A stretch of DNA of 6,577 nt from Aquificaceae bacterium. Its GTDB lineage: Bacteria; Aquificota; Aquificia; Aquificales; Aquificaceae. The notes under the pieces are model-generated. The model searched no databases, was not told the DNA's origin, and saw nothing but the letters and a program-made list of their open reading frames with translations. Shown piece after piece: positions 1-6,577 of this stretch (positions within the stretch are counted from its first letter, which is position 1; each line of letters begins with the position of its first letter). Position numbers and translations under genes: made by a program. The stretch covers positions 1-6,577 of the forward strand of contig JALSHX010000018.1 in the NCBI GenBank assembly GCA_026982025.1. The letters run 5' to 3'.

Positions 1-1477
1 CGAGTTCGGAATTGACTACATTGAGGGAGGCTGGCCGTACGCAAATCCCAAGGATAACCTCTTTTTTAAAAAGATAAAAAAGGAGAAATTGAACCGCTCA
101 AAGGTTGTTGCCTTCGGCTCAACGAGGAAGGCGGGAAGGAAGGCAAAGGAGGATCCGCAGATTGAGTCCCTCATAAAAGCGGAAACTCCTGTGATAACGG
201 TTTTCGGTAAAAGCTGGGACATGCATGTAAAAGACGCTCTGGGCACTTCCCTTGAAGAGAATTTGGAGATGATAGGTGACACGGTAAGCTTTTTAAGAAA
301 GTATGCAGACGAAGTCATTTTTGATGCGGAGCACTTCTTTGATGGATACAACTCAAATCCAGAGTACGCCCTTGCGGTGATAGAATCCGCCGTCAGCGCG
401 GGATCTTCCTGGGTAATACTCTGTGATACAAACGGCGGAATGCTACCCGACCGGGTTTACGAAATCACCCGCACGGTGATTGAGAAGTTCCCCGGCGTCA
501 GGGTTGGGATACACGCTCACAATGACTCTGACACGGCGGTTGCAAACTCTTTGATGGCGGTTAAGGCCGGAGCCCGTCAGGTTCACGGGACCATCAACGG
601 GATTGGGGAAAGAACGGGAAACGCAAACCTCTGTTCCATCATCCCGAACCTTCAGCTCAAAATGGGATTTTCAGCGGTGCCGGATGAGAGTTTGCCCCGT
701 CTTACGGAGCTCGCCCACTTTGTTGCGGAGCTCTCAAACATGCCTCTTCCCAGAAACATGCCCTATGTGGGTGACAGCGCCTTTGCCCACAAGGGAGGTG
801 TTCACGCCTCCGCGGTACTCAAGAGAAAGGAAACATACGAGCACATAGACCCGGACCTCGTGGGCAATAGAAGAAAGATCACCGTGTCGGACCTTGCGGG
901 GAGGAGCAACCTCCTTTACAAGCTCAGGGAGTTCGGAATTGAGGTGGATGAAAGGTCTCCGAAGTTATTAAAGTTAATTGACAAGATAAAGGAGCTTGAA
1001 AAGGAAGGTTATCACTTTGAGGCTGCGGACGCCTCCCTTGAGCTCCTCTGCAGGAGGCACTTCGGGCTCGTTAAGGACTACTTTGACTTCACCGCCTACA
1101 GGGTCTTAATAGCCAAAAGGAGAAGCGACAGAATCCCCACCTCCGAAGCAACTGTTAGGCTTTCCGTTGAAGGCGTTGACGAGCACACAGCGTCGCTGGG
1201 GAACGGACCCGTAAGTGCTCTTGACAGGGCTCTGAGAAAAGCTCTTGAAGAGTTTTATCCCAATCTTAAAGACATGCAGTTAATAGATTACAAGGTCAGG
1301 ATTATTAACGAGTCTGCGGGAACCTCCGCAAGGGTAAGGGTTCTCATAGAGTCTGCTGACAGCAAGAGAAAGTGGGGAACAGTGGGTGTATCCGAAAATG
1401 TCATTGAGGCTTCGTGGATAGCCCTCAGAGACGCCATAGTTTACAAACTTCTTAAGGACGAAGAGGAGAGCTCCTGA
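1..1477 (+). CDS. cimA: (R)-citramalate synthase, 5'-truncated by window edge
   Basis: Condenses pyruvate with acetyl-CoA to (R)-citramalate in the cytoplasm, the entry to the threonine-independent isoleucine route. The frame is already open at base 2 and gives 491 visible residues. It begins with the family motif FGIDYIEGGWP, so roughly 35 N-terminal residues, including the metal-binding DTTLRDG motif, lie outside the window. A TTG at base 89 is therefore internal and not the start. Visible motifs are HAHND (bases 512-526, metal-binding histidines), GIGERTGNANL (bases 599-631) and AFAHKGGVHASAV (around 780-820). From about base 1142 a C-terminal LeuA-type regulatory dimer domain follows (EGVDEHTASLGNGPVSAL to the end), which in relatives binds the feedback inhibitor isoleucine. 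The IEGGWP motif and the inferred full length near 527 residues favour CimA over 2-isopropylmalate synthase LeuA. The last 37 bases overlap the oppositely oriented acyltransferase gene. Confidence 0.93.
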   Translation, partial: EFGIDYIEGGWPYANPKDNLFFKKIKKEKLNRSKVVAFGSTRKAGRKAKEDPQIESLIKAETPVITVFGKSWDMHVKDALGTSLEENLEMIGDTVSFLRKYADEVIFDAEHFFDGYNSNPEYALAVIESAVSAGSSWVILCDTNGGMLPDRVYEITRTVIEKFPGVRVGIHAHNDSDTAVANSLMAVKAGARQVHGTINGIGERTGNANLCSIIPNLQLKMGFSAVPDESLPRLTELAHFVAELSNMPLPRNMPYVGDSAFAHKGGVHASAVLKRKETYEHIDPDLVGNRRKITVSDLAGRSNLLYKLREFGIEVDERSPKLLKLIDKIKELEKEGYHFEAADASLELLCRRHFGLVKDYFDFTAYRVLIAKRRSDRIPTSEATVRLSVEGVDEHTASLGNGPVSALDRALRKALEEFYPNLKDMQLIDYKVRIINESAGTSARVRVLIESADSKRKWGTVGVSENVIEASWIALRDAIVYKLLKDEEESS

Positions 1478-2085
1478 ATTCTCTGCATGATCCTCTCTGC
1501 CACTTCCCTGTATCCTCTGGGAGAATCATCACTGTCTTTGAACACCAGAGGCTGTCCGATCCTCACCCTTATATCTCCGAAGGGTCTGGGAAACTTGGCT
1601 CCTCGTGGAAGAGACCTGTCGGTTCCCTCAATTAAAACGGGAACCACCGGGACACCGCTTTTTACCGCAAGGATTCCTACACCTGCTTTTGGTTTGAGGA
1701 ACTTTCCCGGCTGTGCCCTCGTTCCTTCGGGGAAAATACCGATTTGAAGACCTTTGTTGAGAAGGTCAAGGGAGATTTTTAGAACCTCAAAATCTCCTCG
1801 TCTCCTGACCGGAATAGCCCTCATGTGCTTTAAAAACCAGCCGAGGGGAGGCTTAAACAGCTCTTCCTTTGCAAGAAACACGAGGGGCCTTGGTAGTACC
1901 GAGTTGAGAACGGGAGGATCAAGATGACTTCTATGGTTCGCTGCAACTATGCAGGGACCCTCGGGCATATTCTCAAGACCCGAGTACTTTATTCCGAAAA
2001 ACCACCTGAATATAGCCTTTGCAACGGGACACAGGGGATTTAAGATGTATCGCTCAATCTTTGTAAAGTGGACTTCTCCCTTCAC
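1441..2085 (-). CDS. plsC: 1-acyl-sn-glycerol-3-phosphate acyltransferase (PlsC/LPLAT family)
   Basis: Predicted to acylate lysophosphatidic acid at sn-2 to give phosphatidic acid at the inner face of the membrane. The 214 residues match the usual length for small bacterial PlsC proteins. Acyltransferase motifs appear in order: NHRSHLD at residues 50-56 (catalytic His51 and Asp56), the IPVRRRG block near 91-97, FPEGTR at 118-123 (substrate phosphate binding), and VPVVPVLIEG at 145-154. A hydrophobic or amphipathic patch around residues 16-31 could be the membrane contact. The start is GTG at 2083-2085, 3 bases after the thrS stop, with no good Shine-Dalgarno site, so translation is probably coupled to thrS. 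The serine-rich tail (IQELSSSSLRSL) is read from the strand opposite the last cimA codons. The acyl acceptor is inferred from family only; paralogues acting on other lipids share these motifs. Confidence 0.9.
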   Translation of the reverse strand: MKGEVHFTKIERYILNPLCPVAKAIFRWFFGIKYSGLENMPEGPCIVAANHRSHLDPPVLNSVLPRPLVFLAKEELFKPPLGWFLKHMRAIPVRRRGDFEVLKISLDLLNKGLQIGIFPEGTRAQPGKFLKPKAGVGILAVKSGVPVVPVLIEGTDRSLPRGAKFPRPFGDIRVRIGQPLVFKDSDDSPRGYREVAERIMQRIQELSSSSLRSL

Positions 2086-2088
2086 CGC

Positions 2089-4023
2089 TTATTTCTTTTC
2101 CCGAACGAGCTCCTTAACAAGTTCAACGAACTCTTCAACACTTATAGAGCCAAGGCTTCCATCTCTCTTGGATCTAACCGAAACAGTCCCGCCCTCCACC
2201 TCTCGGTCGCCGACAACGAGAATAAAGGGAATTTTCATCAATTCCGCTTCCCTGATCTTTGCATTCATCCTTTCGTCCCTTTCGTCAAGTTCAGCCCTTA
2301 TACCTTCTTCTGAAAGTCTTCGGAGTATATTACGGGAGTACTCTATGTGTCTATCCGCAATGGGAACTATTACCGCCTGAGTGGGAGAGAGCCAGAGGGG
2401 AAGGAGTCCCCCGTGGTGCTCAAGGAGAATTCCTGTAAACCTCTCAATGGACCCAAGAAGCGCCCTGTGGATCATGTAAGGTCTGTGCTTCTTGTTGTCC
2501 GGTCCTATATATGTCATGTCAAACCTCTCGGGAAGGTTGAAGTCAAACTGAATAGTTGAGCACTGCCACAGACGCCCGAGGGCGTCCTTTATCTTGATGT
2601 CAATCTTCGGTCCGTAGAAGGCACCGCCTCCTTCGTCAATCTCCGCTTTGTATCCCAGATCCTCAACCGCCTTCAGCAGAGCTTTCTGGGAAATTTCCCA
2701 CTGGTCGTCTGATCCGATTGCGTAGGGGGGTCTCGTTGAAACATAAATCTTAAATTCTTCAAAGCCAAAGTCCCGGAGCATGGCAAGGGCGAGGTCAAGG
2801 GTTTCCTTTATGACATCATCAACCTGCTGAGGAGTGCAAATTATGTGAGCGTCGTCCTGCGTAAAACCTCTGACCCTCAGGAGCCCGTGAAGAACACCCG
2901 ACATCTCGTACCTGTAAACGCTTCCCAGCTCCGCGAGTTTGAGGGGAAGCTCCTTATAGCTTCTGACTCTGCTCTTGTATATGGATATGTGAAAGGGACA
3001 GTTCATGGGTTTGACATAGTAAGACTCACCTTCCATCTCCATTTCGGGAAACATGTTTTCTCTGTAGTACTCAAGGTGACCGCTGATCTCCCAGAGCTTT
3101 GCCTTTCCGACATGGGGAGTGTAAACGAACTGATAGCCTCTTTTAAGATGCTCCTCTTTCCAATAGTCCTCAAGTATTCTTCTGTAGGTTGAGCCTCTTG
3201 GTAGCCAGATGACGAGTCCAGCACCCACCTTTTCGTCAATCATGAAAAAGTCAAGCTCCCTTCCCAGCTTTCTGTGATCCCGTTTTTTGACCTCCTCGTA
3301 AAATTTAAGTCTCCTCCTGAGTTCTTTGTCGGTCCAGAAGGCAAGACCGTAAATTCTCGTCAGCTGAGGCTGGTCCGCCTTGCCCATCCAGTAAGCTCCC
3401 GATATGCCGGTAAGCTTAAAGGCTCCCGCCTTTCCCGTTGAGGGGAGATGAGGACCCTTGCACAGGTCAACGAAGTCTCCCTGCTCGTAAACGGATATGG
3501 GTTCATCCTCAGGAATTCTTTCAATGATGTCAATCTTGTATTTCTCACTCAGGCTGTTAAACAGGTCAATGGCTTCCTCCCTTTTTATCTCCCTCCTTAA
3601 GATAGGATAGTTTTTTTCAATAATCTCCCTCATCTTTGCTTCTATTCGGGGGAGGTCCTCCTCCGTTATGCTGTGTCCTTCAACTTCAACATCGTAGTAA
3701 AAGCCGTCCTCGGTGGTGGGACCGATCCCGAGATGAACCTTCTCGGTTCCGTAGAGTTCCTTAAGAGCCTGTGCCATGATGTGAGCGAGGGAGTGGCGAA
3801 GTATTTCAAGGGATTCGGGATCGCCCTTTTTGAGTATCTTCAATTGACCTCCTTCATGAAGGGGCGTCTGGAGGTCAAAAATCCTGTCTCCCAACTTTGC
3901 ACCAAGAGCGTTATCAATTCCTACCATTGAAAGGACTTCTCCGAGGGGTGTGCCCTTTGGCACCGCCACTTCTCTATCCCCAACTTTGATGAGGATTTCT
4001 TCCTTCACCTTCATAGTTTTCAT
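2089..4023 (-). CDS. thrS: Threonyl-tRNA synthetase
   Basis: Class II synthetase that charges tRNA-Thr with threonine in the cytoplasm. The 644 residues are close to the E. coli length. Domains in order: an N-terminal TGS domain (about 6-66); an editing (SAD) domain that removes mischarged serine, with metal-type residues His77 and His81 in HSLAH and Cys188 and His192 in CKGPH; a class II catalytic core (about 255-545) with the zinc ligands Cys342 (MNCPFH), His393 (QDDAH) and His519 (MIHRALLG), motif 2 RVRGFTQDD and motif 3 GSIERF; and a C-terminal anticodon-binding domain from about 547. The offset of +8 from the E. coli zinc ligands is constant, so the gene looks intact. The start is ATG at 4021-4023; a second ATG three codons later (4012-4014) is also possible and neither has a Shine-Dalgarno site. 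It leads a two-gene unit with plsC. The first base of the start codon lies inside an AT-rich dyad. Confidence 0.97.
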   Translation of the reverse strand: MKTMKVKEEILIKVGDREVAVPKGTPLGEVLSMVGIDNALGAKLGDRIFDLQTPLHEGGQLKILKKGDPESLEILRHSLAHIMAQALKELYGTEKVHLGIGPTTEDGFYYDVEVEGHSITEEDLPRIEAKMREIIEKNYPILRREIKREEAIDLFNSLSEKYKIDIIERIPEDEPISVYEQGDFVDLCKGPHLPSTGKAGAFKLTGISGAYWMGKADQPQLTRIYGLAFWTDKELRRRLKFYEEVKKRDHRKLGRELDFFMIDEKVGAGLVIWLPRGSTYRRILEDYWKEEHLKRGYQFVYTPHVGKAKLWEISGHLEYYRENMFPEMEMEGESYYVKPMNCPFHISIYKSRVRSYKELPLKLAELGSVYRYEMSGVLHGLLRVRGFTQDDAHIICTPQQVDDVIKETLDLALAMLRDFGFEEFKIYVSTRPPYAIGSDDQWEISQKALLKAVEDLGYKAEIDEGGGAFYGPKIDIKIKDALGRLWQCSTIQFDFNLPERFDMTYIGPDNKKHRPYMIHRALLGSIERFTGILLEHHGGLLPLWLSPTQAVIVPIADRHIEYSRNILRRLSEEGIRAELDERDERMNAKIREAELMKIPFILVVGDREVEGGTVSVRSKRDGSLGSISVEEFVELVKELVREKK

Positions 4024-4043
4024 ATTTTAAGGTGTTTAAAATA
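4023..4043. promoter_or_regulatory. AT-rich perfect dyad in divergent promoter region
   Basis: TATTTTAA (4023-4030) and TTAAAATA (4036-4043) form a perfect 8-base inverted repeat around the spacer GGTGT. It sits in the 61-base gap between thrS and the WD40 gene and touches the thrS ATG. Its symmetry places a TAAAAT hexamer on each strand. This could be a repressor or activator site, a pair of back-to-back -10 elements, or chance in AT-rich DNA. A folded RNA is unlikely to matter at high temperature because the stem is all A-U. Confidence 0.4.
4037..4042 (+). promoter_or_regulatory. Candidate -10 element for the WD40-dtd unit
   Basis: TAAAAT matches the sigma-70 -10 consensus at five of six positions and would start transcription near 4049, giving a leader of about 36 bases. 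No good -35 hexamer lies 16-18 bases upstream, so the call rests on the -10 match and its position only. Confidence 0.3.
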
Positions 4044-4073
4044 AAAGTTCTGACGAACCGAATAGGACAGTTA

Positions 4074-4082
4074 GGGGGTGAG
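4074..4082 (+). promoter_or_regulatory. Shine-Dalgarno site of the WD40 gene
   Basis: GGGGGTGAG is the clearest ribosome binding site in the window. GGTGA ends 3 bases before the ATG at 4085 but 9 bases before the ATG at 4091. The in-frame run ATG-GTG-ATG therefore probably initiates at 4091, two codons downstream of the longest reading frame. Confidence 0.6.
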
Positions 4083-4084
4083 AT

Positions 4085-4993
4085 ATGGTGATGCGCTGGA
4101 TTGGGTTGATTCTCTTATTGTCGGTTGCCTTGGGTCAGACCATCAATAACGCCCATAAAGGCGCCATAAGGGACATTGACATTTACGGCAATATAATTGT
4201 AACCGCAGGTGATGACGGCTATATCAATGTCTGGAACCTTAAGAAGGGAAAGAAGATACTCTCCATAAAAAGTCACAGGGGAAAGGTTCTTGCTGTTGCA
4301 ATAAATAAAAGGGGCTTCATTGCCTCTTCGGGCGATGATAGGGTCATAAAAATCTGGAGGCTACCCCTCGGTAAAAAGGTCAGGGAGTTGAGGGCTCATG
4401 AGGAGTATGTTAGGGCACTTTCCTTTTCAAGGTTCGGAAAGTTCCTCGCTTCGGGAGACGACCTGTGGGAGATAAGGATATGGGACGCTACCACCTGGAG
4501 GGAGGTGAGAAAGCTAACGGGACACTCGGGCTGGATTTATGACATAAGCTTCTCACCAAGAAAGGAGGTCTTTGCATCCGCAAGCAGGGATTACACCATA
4601 AGAATTTGGGACCTCAACGGAAAGACGAAGATTCTTAAGGGCCATAAAGACTTTGTTTACTCGGTTGCCTTTTCGCCCAAGGGAAGCCTCCTTGTATCGG
4701 GTAGCAACGACCAGAGGGTTATTGTTTGGAGGGTCAGGGATGGCAAGGCTCTTTTTAAATTCAAGGCTCACAACGGAGCGGTTTTTGCCGTTGACTACTC
4801 TCCCGACGGGACGCTGGTAGCAACGGGAGGTTTTGACGGAAAGGTTAAGCTCTGGAGCACAAAGGGCTGGACTCCCGTGGGGATCTTCAGCGGGCACAGG
4901 GGGAAGGTTTATGCCCTAAAGTTCTCACCTGACGGAAACTTCCTCGTATCGGGGGACGACAAGGGGACTCTCATAATCCGTAGAATAAAATAG
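4085..4993 (+). CDS. Secreted seven-bladed WD40 repeat protein
   Basis: No specific function recognised. The 302 residues consist of a signal peptide and seven WD40 repeats with no extra domain. The N-terminus has Arg4, a hydrophobic core (IGLILLLSVALG) and a signal peptidase I-like site with Ala15 at -3 and Gly17 at -1, so the protein should be exported to the periplasm; no lipobox cysteine is present. Repeats begin near residues 21, 63, 104, 146, 186, 228 and 269. Each carries the GH/AH/SH dipeptide, an SGDD- or SxxD-type turn, and a closing Trp at 50, 91, 133, 175, 215 and 257; the seventh has Arg299 there. Seven blades make one complete propeller. The chain ends just after the third strand of the last blade, so the short N-terminal stretch QTINN probably closes the ring. 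Such propellers are usually protein-binding scaffolds. It is followed 6 bases later by dtd, likely in one transcript. The more probable start is ATG at 4091. Confidence 0.88.
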   Translation: MVMRWIGLILLLSVALGQTINNAHKGAIRDIDIYGNIIVTAGDDGYINVWNLKKGKKILSIKSHRGKVLAVAINKRGFIASSGDDRVIKIWRLPLGKKVRELRAHEEYVRALSFSRFGKFLASGDDLWEIRIWDATTWREVRKLTGHSGWIYDISFSPRKEVFASASRDYTIRIWDLNGKTKILKGHKDFVYSVAFSPKGSLLVSGSNDQRVIVWRVRDGKALFKFKAHNGAVFAVDYSPDGTLVATGGFDGKVKLWSTKGWTPVGIFSGHRGKVYALKFSPDGNFLVSGDDKGTLIIRRIK

Positions 4994-4999
4994 TTTTCT

Positions 5000-5446
5000 A
5001 TGATTGCTGTCGTTCAGAGGGTCTCAAGGTCAAGGGTCAGTGTGAACGGAAAAAAGGTTTCCGAGATAGGAAGGGGAGTCAATGTTCTTCTGGGTGTACT
5101 GAGGGGAGATTCGGAAGAGGATTCTCTCAAGCTCGCGAGGAAGATAGCCCACCTGAGGATCTTTGAGGACGAAAAAGGTAAGTTTCAGTACTCTCTTAAG
5201 GAGGTAGGGGGTTCCGCCCTCGTGGTTTCGCAGTTTACCCTGTGTGCCAGCCTTAAAAAGGGAAGACGTCCCAGCTTTGAGTTGGCGGAGGAGCCCGGCA
5301 GGGCTGAGGAGCTTTATAACCTCTTCGTAGAAGCTCTCGGGGACGAGGGGATTAAGGCTCAAAAGGGCGTTTTCGGTGCAGTGATGGAGGTTGAGATAAT
5401 TAACTGGGGTCCCGTAACCTTTGTTATGGACTCAAGAGAGCTTTAG
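5000..5446 (+). CDS. dtd: D-aminoacyl-tRNA deacylase (D-Tyr-tRNA deacylase)
   Basis: Hydrolyses D-aminoacyl-tRNA (and glycyl-tRNA-Ala in characterised relatives), recycling the tRNA and keeping D-amino acids out of proteins. The 148 residues are the full family length. Key motifs are the N-terminal [13 protein letters not shown] strand, [12 protein letters not shown] (53-63), SQFTLCA (77-83, active site), GRRPSF (88-93) and the chirality-selecting Gly-cisPro pair Gly137-Pro138. The segment usually written NDGPVT reads NWGPVT here, so Trp136 replaces the common Asp next to the GP pair. No Shine-Dalgarno site precedes the ATG, which lies 6 bases after the WD40 stop, so coupled translation is likely. 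guaB begins 29 bases downstream on the same strand. Functionally it is another tRNA quality-control factor beside thrS, but the two genes are divergent and on separate transcripts. Confidence 0.95.
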   Translation: MIAVVQRVSRSRVSVNGKKVSEIGRGVNVLLGVLRGDSEEDSLKLARKIAHLRIFEDEKGKFQYSLKEVGGSALVVSQFTLCASLKKGRRPSFELAEEPGRAEELYNLFVEALGDEGIKAQKGVFGAVMEVEIINWGPVTFVMDSREL

Positions 5447-5463
5447 CAGGAAAGGACCGGGGC

Positions 5464-5469
5464 TATAAT
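5464..5469 (+). promoter_or_regulatory. Perfect -10 hexamer (TATAAT) just upstream of guaB
   Basis: TATAAT lies in the dtd-guaB gap and ends 6 bases before the guaB ATG. Normal spacing would put the transcription start at about 5475-5477, on the start codon itself. The best upstream -35 match is poor (TTTAGC at 5442-5447, three of six, 16-base spacer) and there is no extended TG element. It may drive a leaderless guaB mRNA or be a chance match in a short AT run. Confidence 0.4.
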
Positions 5470-5475
5470 ATATAT

Positions 5476-6577
5476 ATGGTAGAGGCTGAAAAATTAATTA
5501 AGGAAGGATTGACCTTTGACGATATACTCCTGATTCCCGGATACTCGGAGGTTCTTCCCTCCGAGGTTGATGTGTCAACAGAGATTGCGAGGGGGATAAG
5601 GTTAAACATTCCCATCATCTCCGCCGCAATGGACACTGTTACGGAAGCGCGTCTCGCCATAGCTCTCGCACGGGAAGGGGGAATGGGAATTATTCACAGA
5701 AACATACCTATTGATGTTCAGGCAAGAGAGGTGGAAAAGGTCAAGAAGTCCGAAAGCGGAATGATCCTCAATCCCGTTACCGTTAAACCGGATGCATCGG
5801 TTAGGGAAGCCCTTGAGATTATGGAGAGGTACAAGATTTCGGGAGTGCCGGTTGTTGACGCTCAAGGCTACCTTGTGGGAATTCTGACCAACAGGGACCT
5901 CCGATTTATAAAGCCTTCCGATTACGATAAGGAGGTTTCCCTTTACATGACCCGTGATAATCTGATAACCGCAAGGGAGGGGATAACCCTTGAAGAGGCA
6001 ACGGAGATCCTTCAAAAGTACAAGGTTGAAAAACTGCCAATAGTAGATGATAGGGGTAGAATCAGAGGGCTTATCACCATCAAGGACATAGTAAAGAAGA
6101 GGCAATATCCCAACGCCTGTAAGGATGCAATAGGAAGGCTGAGAGTCGGTGCCGCGGTGGGTACGGGCGGGGAAACATTGGACAGGGTGTCAGCTCTTGT
6201 TGAGTCGGGAGTTGACCTCGTGGTTGTTGACACCGCCCACGGCCATTCAAGAAGGGTAATTGAGACAGTTGAGAGAGTAAAATCTTCCTTTCCCGACCTT
6301 CCCGTTGTTGCGGGAAATGTATCAACGGGTGAGGGAACGAGGGCATTGATTGATGCCGGAGCGGATGCGGTTAAGGTGGGAGTGGGTCCGGGATCAATCT
6401 GCACAACGAGGATTGTTGCAGGAGTGGGAGTCCCCCAGATTACGGCGATTATGGAGTCTTCAGCAGTGGCAAGGGAATACGGAATACCCATTATCGCGGA
6501 CGGGGGTATCAGGTACTCGGGAGACATCGTAAAGGCACTGGCGGCGGGTGCGAGCGCCGTGATGCTGGGTAATCTCC
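5476..6577 (+). CDS. guaB: Inosine-5'-monophosphate dehydrogenase, 3'-truncated by window edge
   Basis: Oxidises IMP to XMP with NAD+, the committed step of guanine nucleotide synthesis in the cytoplasm. The first 367 residues are visible and about 120 C-terminal ones lie beyond the edge. The N-terminal barrel segment begins with [20 protein letters not shown] (11-30) and [10 protein letters not shown] (48-57). Two tandem CBS domains follow at about 97-150 and 157-209. The barrel then resumes with VDTAHGHS (251-258), the [11 protein letters not shown] loop with catalytic Cys309, the IMP-phosphate-binding [10 protein letters not shown] (341-350) and AVMLGN. Length to Cys309 agrees with E. coli Cys305, so both CBS domains are intact. 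The ATG at 5476 has no usable Shine-Dalgarno site; AGGAAAGGA at 5448-5456 is about 20 bases too far upstream. The start is supported by the family N-terminus. It follows dtd by 29 bases and may be co-transcribed, have its own promoter, or both. Confidence 0.97.
   Translation, partial: MVEAEKLIKEGLTFDDILLIPGYSEVLPSEVDVSTEIARGIRLNIPIISAAMDTVTEARLAIALAREGGMGIIHRNIPIDVQAREVEKVKKSESGMILNPVTVKPDASVREALEIMERYKISGVPVVDAQGYLVGILTNRDLRFIKPSDYDKEVSLYMTRDNLITAREGITLEEATEILQKYKVEKLPIVDDRGRIRGLITIKDIVKKRQYPNACKDAIGRLRVGAAVGTGGETLDRVSALVESGVDLVVVDTAHGHSRRVIETVERVKSSFPDLPVVAGNVSTGEGTRALIDAGADAVKVGVGPGSICTTRIVAGVGVPQITAIMESSAVAREYGIPIIADGGIRYSGDIVKALAAGASAVMLGNL

Noticed and set aside
89..91. TTG as the start codon of the first gene
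   Set aside because: The same frame is open upstream to base 2 and encodes the conserved citramalate synthase motif FGIDYIEGGWP, so the TTG is an internal leucine codon.
1464..1475. AGGA-GAGC-TCCT hairpin at the cimA end as a terminator
   Set aside because: The stem is only 4 bases, no T-run follows on either strand, and it lies inside both coding regions.
2845..3192. Rightward open frame opposite thrS
   Set aside because: It is a shadow of the thrS catalytic domain, which is fully conserved on the other strand.
4023..4028. The TAAAAT on the minus strand as the thrS -10 element
   Set aside because: It directly abuts the thrS ATG at 4023, so transcription would begin inside the coding region. 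It is better explained as one arm of the dyad.
4553..4897. Leftward open frame opposite the WD40 gene
   Set aside because: It is antisense to regularly spaced WD40 repeats and shows no family features or ribosome binding site.
5602..6527. Two long leftward open frames (5602-6105 and 6012-6527)
   Set aside because: Both lie antisense to guaB, have no recognisable motifs, and guaB itself matches its family continuously across the region.
1..6577. A defence, mobile or other novel multi-gene system
   Set aside because: Every long gene is assigned to a housekeeping family except the WD40 protein, and there are no transposase, integrase, repeat-array, toxin or nuclease signatures.

Overview
The window is ordinary housekeeping chromosome, most likely from a hyperthermophilic member of the Aquificales (Aquifex/Hydrogenobacter/Thermocrinis-type). 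The indications are roughly even base composition by eye, heavy use of AGG/AGA for arginine, proteins rich in Lys/Glu, very short or absent gaps between genes, mostly absent Shine-Dalgarno sites, and Aquifex-like IMP dehydrogenase and D-aminoacyl-tRNA deacylase sequences. The assignment is made from memory of family sequences, not from a search.

Layout, left to right. (1) The 3' nine-tenths of a citramalate synthase gene (cimA, + strand) enters from the left edge. (2) A two-gene leftward unit follows, thrS then plsC, separated by 3 bases. The end of plsC overlaps the end of cimA tail to tail by 37 bases. (3) A 61-base divergent intergenic region holds an AT-rich perfect dyad and promoter-like hexamers. 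(4) A tightly packed rightward unit follows: a secreted seven-bladed WD40 beta-propeller, dtd 6 bases later, and guaB 29 bases later. guaB runs off the right edge and has a perfect TATAAT 6 bases before its ATG.

The genes do not form a single pathway. They cover isoleucine precursor synthesis (cimA), phospholipid synthesis (plsC), threonyl-tRNA charging with its own proofreading domain (thrS), removal of D-amino acids from tRNA (dtd) and guanine nucleotide synthesis (guaB). The one protein without a known role is the exported WD40 propeller. There is no stretch over 300 bases without a gene. I see no RNA genes, mobile elements, CRISPR arrays, tRNAs or convincing factor-independent terminators.

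I looked for an undescribed system and do not think one is present. The points worth a second look are small: the divergent dyad, a possibly leaderless guaB, the antisense cimA/plsC ends, and the N-terminal closing strand of the exported propeller.
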